From Pararhizobium sp. (GTDB lineage: Bacteria; Pseudomonadota; Alphaproteobacteria; Rhizobiales; Rhizobiaceae): a stretch of DNA of 64,000 nt. Where the stretch lies: the NCBI GenBank assembly GCA_030655075.1, contig JAURWE010000051.1, positions 1-64,000 of the forward strand. Direction: 5' to 3'. The number at the start of each line of letters is the position of its first letter. Positions within the stretch are counted from its first letter, which is position 1. A program made the position numbers and the translations under genes. Shown here piece after piece: positions 8,086 through 14,956 of this stretch. Below the pieces are notes generated by a model that searched no databases, had not been told where the DNA came from, and saw nothing but the letters and a program-made list of their open reading frames with translations.

Positions 8086-8526
8086 ATGGAGATACGCCCG
8101 GTAGAGAACGCTGCGGACCACAGAGCCGCTCTCAAAGAGATCGAGCGGCTCTGGGGAGCGCCCATCGGCTCGCCCGAGGGCCACCGTCTCGATATCCTCG
8201 TAGCCCTTGTCGAGCGCTACGAAAAGGAAACATTTCCCGTTTTCCCGGCGGACCCCATCGCCGTGATCAAAACCCATATGGAGATGACAGGGCGCAGCCA
8301 ACGAGACCTCGCCCGTCTCCTGAACTCTTCGCCGAGAGCATCGGAGATCATGGGCAAGAAACGTACGCTGACAGTCGAGATGATCCGCAAGCTCACCCAG
8401 GAATGGGGCATCCCCGCAAACAGCCTGCTGGCGGCTTACGAGATCGAGAAACCCGCAGCCGTCTCCGTGTCGCGTAAAGGTTCAGGGCTTTCTCGTGACG
8501 GTGGACAGGTGAAAAAGAGAGCTTAA
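8086..8526 (+). CDS. higA: HigA-family antitoxin with helix-turn-helix
   Basis: A 146-residue protein: an N-terminal segment typical of the large HigA group (ENAADHRAALKEIERLWGAP...GHRLDILVALVERYE), then an XRE-type helix-turn-helix (MTGRSQRDLARLLNSSPRASEIMGKKRTLTVEMIRKL), and a basic tail. It should bind and silence the preceding toxin and repress the operon through the palindrome at 7746-7760. A strong TAAGGAG site lies 6 bases before the start, and that TAA is the toxin's own stop, favouring coupled translation with antitoxin in excess. Confidence 0.93.
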   Translation: MEIRPVENAADHRAALKEIERLWGAPIGSPEGHRLDILVALVERYEKETFPVFPADPIAVIKTHMEMTGRSQRDLARLLNSSPRASEIMGKKRTLTVEMIRKLTQEWGIPANSLLAAYEIEKPAAVSVSRKGSGLSRDGGQVKKRA

Positions 8527-8570
8527 AGCGGACCGCGTGAAAGTTGCCGTTTAGATGGCAACTGTGCAGC

Positions 8571-9287
8571 CTATTCAGCAGCCTGCTGCGTGACGCCGCT
8601 GCCGGCATTCAGCCCCATCTGCCAGAAGGCGGATTCGAGCCGGGTTGCCGTCGTGAAGATCGTCGACAGCTGATTAAGCCGCGCCTTGCCGCCGCGTTTT
8701 TTGCCGAGCGCGTCGAAGGTGACGATCGCCGCCTGGACGCTTTTGCGGTAGTGCTCGCTCTCGTAGTTCCGGATCCAGTCGCCATAGGGATTGCCGTCGA
8801 TAATGGTGCTCTTGTCGGAGAGCAGGATATCGCCGATCTCGCCGTAACCCGCGACGCAGGGCATCAGGGCCGCCATCAGGTCAAGGCTGTCACCGCTATG
8901 GCCGATATCGAGCACATAGCGCGTATAGTTCATGGTTTCCGGCGCTTCCGGCTCGGCCTCCATCTTCGCCTCGGTCAGGCCCCACCCGGCGCAGTAGGTA
9001 ACGTGCAGCGGCAGTTCGCTGACGATGGCCATCAGCGACGACGCGGCCGAGCGTATCTCCGAGAGGCAACCGCCCTTGGAGGCCAGCAGCGCGTAGGCGC
9101 GGGCGAAATGAATGAGGAAGAGATAATCCTGCATCAGGAATCGTTTGAAGCAGGGCAGCGGCAGCGTGCCAACCGCGAGCTCCCTGACGAAGCGGTGGTT
9201 GACATAGCCGGACCAGTTATCCCCTGCGCGGGCGCGAAGCTCGCCGAAAAGGCCATGGTTGAAATCGATTTTGGTGACCGGGCTCAT
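8571..9287 (-). CDS. tenA: TenA-family thiaminase II / aminopyrimidine aminohydrolase
   Basis: Last gene of the thiamine salvage operon. TenA enzymes hydrolyse amino-HMP-type pyrimidines from degraded thiamine to give HMP, the substrate of ThiD. The 238-residue protein shows the family core FKRFLMQDYLFLIHFARAYAL and the nucleophile motif LMPCVAGYGEIG with the cysteine at residue 144. Its ATG overlaps the thiD stop in an ATGA. A separate reading that extends upstream into thiD in this frame is a chance extension. It converges with higA, 44 bases apart. Confidence 0.92.
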   Translation of the reverse strand: MSPVTKIDFNHGLFGELRARAGDNWSGYVNHRFVRELAVGTLPLPCFKRFLMQDYLFLIHFARAYALLASKGGCLSEIRSAASSLMAIVSELPLHVTYCAGWGLTEAKMEAEPEAPETMNYTRYVLDIGHSGDSLDLMAALMPCVAGYGEIGDILLSDKSTIIDGNPYGDWIRNYESEHYRKSVQAAIVTFDALGKKRGGKARLNQLSTIFTTATRLESAFWQMGLNAGSGVTQQAAE

Positions 9288-10111
9288 AGGCACGTTTCCT
9301 CTGCGGCAAGATGCTGCCAGATGTCGTGAAAATGCTGGACCGGCCCATGGCCCGAGCCGACCGTCAATGTACCGGCCAGCGCGATGGCCCGGGCGAGATA
9401 GGCTTTGGCAACGGACATCGCCTGTTGCACGGTCGCGCCTTTTGCCAGTTCGGCGGCCAGCGCGCTGGACAGCGTGCAACCGGTGCCATGCGTGTTGGAC
9501 GTCGTGGTGCGGGGTGCCTCGAACCAGATCAGATCTTGACCGGTCACGAGAACATCGGGGCTTGTGCTGCCGCCAAGATGCCCTCCCTTGACCAGAACGC
9601 TGTCGGCCCCGAGCCGCTGCAGCTGCAACGCCTGCCGGGCCATGTCCTCGCGGGTCTGGGCAACCGGCTCGTTGAGAAGAAAGGCTGCTTCCGGCAGATT
9701 GGGCGTCAGCAGCGTCGCCAGCGGCAGCAACCGGCCGACCAATGCTGAGACTGCGTGCGGATCGAGCAATTCTGCACCGCCCTTGGCGATCATGACCGGG
9801 TCGAGCACCACAGGAATACCGGGATGGTCCTGCATCACGTCTGCGACCGCTGCGGCAATCCCGGCATTGGCGATCATTCCGATCTTGACGGCATCGACGC
9901 GGACATCGGCAAAGACCGCCGTGATCTGTTCGGCGACGAAGTGTGCAGGGACGAGATGCACGCCCGAAACGCCTTGCGTGTTCTGCGCGGTCAACGCGGT
10001 GATGACAGCCATGCCGTAGACACCCCGGGCAGCGAAGGTCTTCAGATCGGCCTGAATCCCGGCGCCACCGGATGGATCGGAGCCGGCGATGGAAAGGACG
10101 TTGCGGATCAT
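9284..10111 (-). CDS. thiD: Hydroxymethylpyrimidine / phosphomethylpyrimidine kinase
   Basis: Phosphorylates HMP twice to HMP-PP for thiamine synthesis. The 275-residue ribokinase-fold protein begins MIRNVLSIAGSDPSGGAGIQADLK, the ThiD substrate-binding signature, and carries the anion-hole motif NTHGTGCTLSSALAAELA near residue 215. It is third in the operon; its start overlaps the thiE stop and its stop overlaps the tenA start, each by four bases. Confidence 0.96.
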   Translation of the reverse strand: MIRNVLSIAGSDPSGGAGIQADLKTFAARGVYGMAVITALTAQNTQGVSGVHLVPAHFVAEQITAVFADVRVDAVKIGMIANAGIAAAVADVMQDHPGIPVVLDPVMIAKGGAELLDPHAVSALVGRLLPLATLLTPNLPEAAFLLNEPVAQTREDMARQALQLQRLGADSVLVKGGHLGGSTSPDVLVTGQDLIWFEAPRTTTSNTHGTGCTLSSALAAELAKGATVQQAMSVAKAYLARAIALAGTLTVGSGHGPVQHFHDIWQHLAAEETCL

Positions 10112-10743
10112 GTGCGTGCCTCCGCGAGTGCCCGTGACAGCGACCGGGCGGATGCGAAAGGATCCGCCGTGCCGCAGATAGCCGAGACGACGGCAATGCC
10201 GTGGGCGCCTGCTGTGATGACGTCTGGGATATGGGCGGCCTTCAGCCCGCCGATCGCGACCGACGGAACGGCACAAACGGACACCAGACGGGAGAGCCCT
10301 GCAATACCGATCTGCGGCTTGTGATCCGGCTTGGTCGGCGTCGCAAAGACCGGTCCGATACCGGCATAGTCTGTGACGGCGGGATCGACCGTTGCGGCAA
10401 GCGCTTCGGTCTCGACCGAAAGACCGAGGATCATGTCCGGTCCAATCAGACGGCGGACTGCGCCTGCATCCATATCCTCCTGGCCGATATGAACACCGTC
10501 TGCGCCGAGCAGCAGGGCGGCCTCGACATCGTCATTGATGATCAGCAGCGCGCCTCGGGGCTTCAGCACCTGTTGCAGCGCCCGTCCCGTTTCGACAAGG
10601 GCCGCCGTTCCGGCATGTTTGTCGCGGAGTTGCACCATGGTGACGCCGCCTTGCACGGCCCTGCGAGCCGTCTCGATCATGCCGATTCCGGCGCACAGCC
10701 CCGGATCCAACACAAGGTAAAGCGACAGATCGAAGCGCTTCAT
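10108..10743 (-). CDS. thiE: Thiamine-phosphate synthase
   Basis: Condenses HMP-PP with hydroxyethylthiazole phosphate to thiamine phosphate. The 211-residue TIM-barrel protein shows VTMVQLRDK, the phosphate and metal binding segment LLIINDDVEAALLLGADGVHIGQ, and the late loops GPVFATPTKPDHKP and VAIGGL. Second gene of the operon, overlapping thiM and thiD by four bases each. Confidence 0.96.
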   Translation of the reverse strand: MKRFDLSLYLVLDPGLCAGIGMIETARRAVQGGVTMVQLRDKHAGTAALVETGRALQQVLKPRGALLIINDDVEAALLLGADGVHIGQEDMDAGAVRRLIGPDMILGLSVETEALAATVDPAVTDYAGIGPVFATPTKPDHKPQIGIAGLSRLVSVCAVPSVAIGGLKAAHIPDVITAGAHGIAVVSAICGTADPFASARSLSRALAEART

Positions 10744-11543
10744 AGCCGGACAATCCTCGCCCGCGCATCCAGCATCGGTCCGTCGAGCGCTGCCAAAGCG
10801 TCGAGAAAACGCCAGGAAAACGAGCCCGGGCCGTCGGCACCATCAGCCGCGATCTCTCCGGCCACGGCGAACGTGGCCAATGCAGCGACAGTCGCCTCGA
10901 ACGGGTCTGCGGGGCTGGCCGCCACAAACGCCCCGATGAGGCAGGTCAGCGAGCAGCCGAGAGCCGTGACCTGCGGCATCAGCGCGGAGCCGCCTTCGAT
11001 GCGCAGGGAGCGGTGTCCATCCGTGACGAAATCGACGACGCCGGTGACCGCGACCACGGCACCGTGGTGCTTTGCCAGATCGACGGCGGTGCCCTCGGCT
11101 AGCTCGACGGGGTCACGGCTGTCGACGCCCTGCCCGCGGCTCATGCCACCGGCGAGCGCGATGATCTCGGAAGCATTGCCGCGGATGATGGTGGGCCGCA
11201 GTTCCAGAAGCCGGGCGACGGCCTGGCGCCGGAATGTGGTCGCGTAATGGGCAACCGGATCAAGGACCCAGGGTTTTGCAGCAGCATTGGCGGCAACAGC
11301 GGCGGCCTGCATGCCGTCAATCCACGTGGATGAAAGCGTGCCGATATTGATCGTCAGCGCATCGGCAATGGCGGCGAATTCGCCGGCCTCCTCCGGTGCG
11401 TGGACCATGGCGGGAGATGCGCCGGTGGCCAGCAGCACATTGGCGGCGATGTTCATGGCAACGTAGTTGGTGATGCACTGAACAAGCTGCGGTGTGGCCC
11501 TCATCTGAGCAAGACGTGTTCCAGGAGTGATGAGATTTTGCAT
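10740..11543 (-). CDS. thiM: Hydroxyethylthiazole kinase
   Basis: Phosphorylates the thiazole moiety recovered from broken thiamine. The 267-residue protein has the ThiM signature VQCITNYVAMNIAANVLLATGASPAM at residues 21-46 and the catalytic region GCSLTCLIGAFVA, where a cysteine occupies the usual active-site position. It is the first gene of thiM-thiE-thiD-tenA, directly behind a TPP riboswitch and a hairpin that covers its ribosome-binding site, so thiamine pyrophosphate should switch the whole operon off. Confidence 0.96.
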   Translation of the reverse strand: MQNLITPGTRLAQMRATPQLVQCITNYVAMNIAANVLLATGASPAMVHAPEEAGEFAAIADALTINIGTLSSTWIDGMQAAAVAANAAAKPWVLDPVAHYATTFRRQAVARLLELRPTIIRGNASEIIALAGGMSRGQGVDSRDPVELAEGTAVDLAKHHGAVVAVTGVVDFVTDGHRSLRIEGGSALMPQVTALGCSLTCLIGAFVAASPADPFEATVAALATFAVAGEIAADGADGPGSFSWRFLDALAALDGPMLDARARIVRL

Positions 11544-11546
11544 TGT

Positions 11547-11560
11547 CGCCCTTTCGGGCG
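11547..11560 (-). promoter_or_regulatory. Hairpin sequestering the thiM ribosome-binding site
   Basis: In the RNA this reads CGCCC-GAAA-GGGCG, a five-pair stem closed by a GNRA tetraloop. Its loop and 3' strand contain the AAGGG Shine-Dalgarno sequence, 5 bases before the thiM AUG. A similar SD-hiding stem-loop downstream of the thi box is known from Rhizobium etli thiC, so the expected mode is translational control by the riboswitch. Confidence 0.65.
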
Positions 11561-11600
11561 GAAGAAATGCAAGAGCCGGACACGCAACAGCGAGGGACCC

Positions 11601-11684
11601 GAGCGACTCCCTCCGCCAGCATTATCTGGTTCAGGTTCCAAGGGTGCTTCTCAGTCCATCTTCCGACGAACGCCCCTGTCTCTC
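11601..11684 (-). promoter_or_regulatory. TPP riboswitch (THI element) controlling thiMED-tenA
   Basis: The minus strand carries the conserved thi-box sequences in order: CAGGGGCG, then GGACTGAGA, then ACCCTTGGAACCTGA, then CCAGATAATGCTGGCGGAGGG. P1 can form between GAGAGAC and GTCGCTC at the two ends. The element sits about 60 bases upstream of the thiM start. Thiamine pyrophosphate binding normally lowers expression of the downstream genes. Confidence 0.95.
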
Positions 11685-11889
11685 AATGCCTGCACATTTG
11701 CAGGAATTCCCTGGCTTGTCATCTGCAATTTTGCTGATTGTCCCGCGCGATGATCAGCACCACGTTGCAGGCAGCCGTCCGCCGATATCGTCATTGCCGG
11801 CCAGCAAAAGGCGGAAAAGGAGCAACGATGGCATTGCAGGAACGCGCGAGGATGTTGGGAAATGCCGAACGGCCAAGCCGTTGATTTCG

Positions 11890-11965
<76 letters not shown>

Positions 11966-12113
11966 ATCACGGGTGGGGAGTTACCAGATTCCTCCGGTGT
12001 GTAAAGTAAAAATGCTGTTTGATCGCTTTTTTCGAGTGCACCTGGCCGGGCGGCATGCCAGAAAAGGGCTTGGGCGCATCCGCTCCCGTGTGCAATCAGA
12101 CCGGAAGTGCTTC

Positions 12114-12887
12114 ATGGCTCGCAGTTTCAACTCGCTTTCCTTCGTGGCATCGGATGCCGACGAGGCGCAGGTGGCGCTGCGTGAGCTGACGGCGATGTAT
12201 GGCAGCGACGAGCCTGATATTTCCGATGTCATCGTCGCGCTCGGCGGCGACGGGTTCATGTTGCAGACGCTGCACCGGACGATGAACACCGGCAAACGTG
12301 TCTATGGCATGAACCGTGGCTCGATCGGCTTCCTGATGAACCGCTTCAGCATGGAGGGCCTGCACGACCGGATCGCCAATGCGGTCGAGAACGCCTTTCA
12401 TCCGCTGGAAATGCAGACCGTCGATCAGGACGGCACCAAGTTCACTGCGCTCGCCATCAATGAAGTCTATCTGTTCCGCCAGTCCTATCAGGCCGCCAAG
12501 CTCAGGGTTGCCGTCGATGGCCGGGTGCGGCTGGAGGAGCTGATCTGCGACGGTGTGCTCTTGTCGACGCCGGCCGGATCGACCGCCTACAATCTCTCGG
12601 CGCATGGGCCGATCCTGCCGCTGGAAGCGCCGCTTCTGGCGATGACGCCCGTGAGCGCTTTCCGGCCCCGGCGCTGGCGCGGTGCGCTTCTGCCAAACAA
12701 GGTCACGGTCGATATCGAGATCATTGAGCCCGACAAGCGGCCGGTCAACGCGGTGGCCGATCACATGGAGGTGAAATCGGTGGCACGGGTGCGCATCGCC
12801 CAATCGGAAAATACCACGGCGCGCATCCTGTCGGATCCTGATCATTCCTGGTCCGATCGCATTCTGGCGGAACAGTTTTCGAATTGA
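12114..12887 (+). CDS. nadK: NAD kinase
   Basis: Makes NADP from NAD and ATP. The 257-residue protein carries the NAD-kinase catalytic motif VIVALGGDGFMLQTLH (aspartate at residue 46), the NEV segment AINEVYLFR, and the conserved glycine-rich CDGVLLSTPAGSTAYNLSAHGPI. The length matches the short alphaproteobacterial NadK. The start at 12114 follows GGAAGTGCTTC; an in-frame start 141 bases upstream would add a tail absent from relatives. Confidence 0.95.
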   Translation: MARSFNSLSFVASDADEAQVALRELTAMYGSDEPDISDVIVALGGDGFMLQTLHRTMNTGKRVYGMNRGSIGFLMNRFSMEGLHDRIANAVENAFHPLEMQTVDQDGTKFTALAINEVYLFRQSYQAAKLRVAVDGRVRLEELICDGVLLSTPAGSTAYNLSAHGPILPLEAPLLAMTPVSAFRPRRWRGALLPNKVTVDIEIIEPDKRPVNAVADHMEVKSVARVRIAQSENTTARILSDPDHSWSDRILAEQFSN

Positions 12888-12943
12888 TCGGATCAGGTCC
12901 GCCCGATAGTGCGGCCGTCACGATCAGCCAACCGGAGAGACCC

Positions 12944-13465
12944 ATGGCGCGCCGCCTGCCGCTTCAAAGCCTTGCCCTTCTACCGCTGCTGCTGGTCTTA
13001 CCAGCGCAGGCGCAGGATCAGGAGATCCTGCCGGTCAACGTGACCTTCGCCATCAGCACCGGCTTCTGGACGGGAACGCAAGGGTTGCTCGGTGCGCTTG
13101 ATCCGGGCCTGACCATCAAGGCGCCGGGAACCGTCGCCGCAGACGCTACGGACAAGCCGCAACGCGGCTACTACAAGCTGGTCGCCGTGCGCCAGCCGGA
13201 CGGCACGGCAAAAATCCATCTTCAGCAGATCGGCCTTAGCGCCAAGGGGCCGGAGCTTCTCTCCAGCATCGAGCTGGACGAGTTTTCGGCGTTGAAGCCC
13301 TATGTCACGGATATCAGGCCGGAAAGCTCCAGCGGCACGGCCGCCTCGCCCGGGCTCTTTGCAACGGTGCACCTGAAGACTGACCCGAAGGCTGTGGAGG
13401 CGGAGAGCTGGACGATCATCGTTGATGATCTCGGCGAGCTGAAGATCGAACGCGCCACGAACTAA
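12944..13465 (+). CDS. Secreted protein of unknown function
   Basis: A 173-residue protein with a signal peptide (MARRLPLQSLALLPLLLVLPAQAQ, likely cut after AQA) and a mature part predicted to be beta-rich, with no cysteine. A GGAGAGA site stands 5 bases before the start at 12944. It follows nadK after 56 bases and may be co-transcribed. I recognise no domain. Confidence 0.68.
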   Translation: MARRLPLQSLALLPLLLVLPAQAQDQEILPVNVTFAISTGFWTGTQGLLGALDPGLTIKAPGTVAADATDKPQRGYYKLVAVRQPDGTAKIHLQQIGLSAKGPELLSSIELDEFSALKPYVTDIRPESSSGTAASPGLFATVHLKTDPKAVEAESWTIIVDDLGELKIERATN

Positions 13466-13501
13466 AGCGCATCGCATGAAAACGGGTTCATGCGATGCGC
13501 T
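13466..13501. repeat. Intergenic palindrome 1
   Basis: A perfect 15-base inverted repeat, AGCGCATCGCATGAA and its complement, around the loop AACGGG. It begins at the base right after the stop codon of the secreted protein gene. The layout (AGCGC..., a GTGAA or ATGAA end, AACGGnTTC loop) is that of short palindromic units common between genes in rhizobia. It could also act as a transcript 3' end. Confidence 0.75.
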
Positions 13502-13545
13502 CTAAAGCACGTTGCGTGAAAACGGATTCACGCAACGCGCTTTAG
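13502..13545. repeat. Intergenic palindrome 2
   Basis: A 19-base inverted repeat with one mismatch (CTAAAGCACGTTGCGTGAA against TTCACGCAACGCGCTTTAG) around the loop AACGGA. It is directly adjacent to palindrome 1 and shares its GTGAAAACGGATTCA centre, so the two are members of one repeat family in tandem. Confidence 0.75.
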
Positions 13546-13550
13546 ATCTT

Positions 13551-13605
13551 TGTTTTTATGCATGTCTTTAGCCCAAAACCGTGCACACTTTTGGGAGACA
13601 TGCAT
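13551..13605. repeat. Rhizobial-type interspersed element, copy 1
   Basis: Begins TGTTTTTATGCATGTC and ends GAGACATGCAT, with internal CCCAAAACCG and CACACTTTTGGG that can pair into a long imperfect stem. A second copy follows after 7 bases. The sequence pattern is that of short mosaic repeats found many times in rhizobial genomes. Confidence 0.7.
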
Positions 13606-13612
13606 GGGTCCT

Positions 13613-13668
13613 TGTTTTTATGCATCTCTTGATCCCAAAACCGCTGCACACTTTCGGGAGACATGCAT
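13613..13668. repeat. Rhizobial-type interspersed element, copy 2
   Basis: A direct repeat of the element at 13551-13605: TGTTTTTATGCATCTC at the left, CCCAAAACCG and CACACTTTCGGGAG in the middle, and ACATGCAT at the right. Differences between the copies are partly compensatory in the stem. It lies 46 bases from the prfB stop. Confidence 0.7.
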
Positions 13669-13714
13669 TGGGGCGTCGCGCGGGGAAGACAGTGGCCCTC
13701 CCCGCCTTTGGATA

Positions 13715-14846
13715 TCACGCCAGATCGTCGACCACGGCGTCGGCGCCGCCATTGACGCGGTGGGCGAGTGCGGCTTCCATGAACTCGTTCAGGTCACCGT
13801 CGAGCACGTCCTGCGGGCTCGTGCTTTCGACGCCGGTGCGCATGTCCTTGATCAGCTGGTAGGGCTGCAGGACGTAGGAGCGGATCTGGTGGCCCCAGCC
13901 GATGTCGGTCTTCGAGGCGGCCTCGGCATTGGCCGCATCCTCGCGCTTCTTCAGCTCGGATTCGTACAGGCGCGCGCGCAGCATGTCCCAAGCCTTGGCC
14001 TTGTTCTTGTGCTGGGAGCGCTCCTGCTGGCACTGCACGACAATGCCGCTCGGCATATGGGTGATGCGCACGGCCGAATCGGTCGTGTTGACGTGCTGGC
14101 CGCCGGCGCCGGACGAGCGGTAGGTGTCGATGCGGCAATCGCTCTCGTTGATGTCGATCTGGATCGAATCATCGACAACCGGATAGACCCAGATGCTCGA
14201 AAACGAGGTGTGGCGGCGGGCGTTGCTGTCGAAAGGCGAGATGCGCACCAGGCGGTGCACGCCCGATTCGGTCTTCAGCCAGCCATAGGCATTGTGGCCC
14301 TTGACCAGCAGCGTCGCTGACTTGATGCCGGCCTCTTCGCCGTCGTGGATTTCGAGAAGCTCGACCTTGAAGCCCTGCTTGTCGGCCCAGCGCGTGTACA
14401 TGCGCAGGAGAATGTTGGCCCAGTCCTGACTTTCGGTGCCGCCGGCGCCGGAATGGACTTCGAGATAGCTGTCATTGCTGTCGGCCTCGCCGGACAGCAT
14501 GGCCTCGACCTGGCGGCGGGCCGTCTCGGTGCGCATGGCACGGATGACGTCTTCGGCGTCCTTGATGATCGCCTGGTCGCCCTCTTCCTCACCGAGTTCG
14601 ATGAGTTCGATACTGTCTTTCAGCTGATTTTCGAGTGCGCGCACGCCATTGATGCCGTCGTCGAGCTGCTGGCGCTCGCGCATCAGTTTCTGGGCTTCGG
14701 CCGCATCGTTCCAGAGGTTCGGATCCTCGGATTTGTTGTTCAACCAGTCCAGCCGTCTTACCGCCTGATCCCAGTCAAAGATGCCTCCTCAGCAGGCTTA
14801 TGGCCTGCTTGATCTCGTCGACAATATTCTCGATTTCCGTCCGCAT
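13715..14846 (-). CDS. prfB: Peptide chain release factor 2, expressed through a programmed +1 frameshift
   Basis: RF2 ends translation at UAA and UGA. The start at 14846 gives 23 codons (MRTEIENIVDEIKQAISLLR...) that end in CTT TGA. Shifting one base forward at that point continues DWDQAVRRLDWLNNKSEDPN and reads to 13715, for a total of 376 residues, the usual RF2 length. The peptide-loop motif GGQ is in SSGAGGQHVNTTDSAVR and the stop-recognition region SPF appears in VRISPFDSNARRH. The frameshift autoregulates RF2: low RF2 lets ribosomes pause and slip at the UGA. Confidence 0.97.
14774..14789 (-). promoter_or_regulatory. prfB programmed frameshift site
   Basis: On the minus strand AGGAGG (14784-14789), a three-base spacer CAT, then CTTTGAC (14774-14780). 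This matches the E. coli RF2 signal, in which an internal Shine-Dalgarno-like sequence sits three bases before CUU UGA C. The zero-frame stop is TGA at 14775-14777. Confidence 0.95.
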
Positions 14847-14956
14847 GTCCGTCTTTTCTTATGGGCTGAAGGTTCTGTGCGCCGTGAATAGTGATGTCGG
14901 CTGCGGAAGTAAAGGCAGCCGGCACCGGAGCGCGTATTTTGGGAAGGTACCGGGGT

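Noticed and set aside
14743..14743. TTG start for prfB at 14743 as a simple, unshifted gene
   Set aside because: The upstream 23 codons, the CTT TGA C slip site and AGGAGG at the right distance show that the full protein is made by frameshifting.
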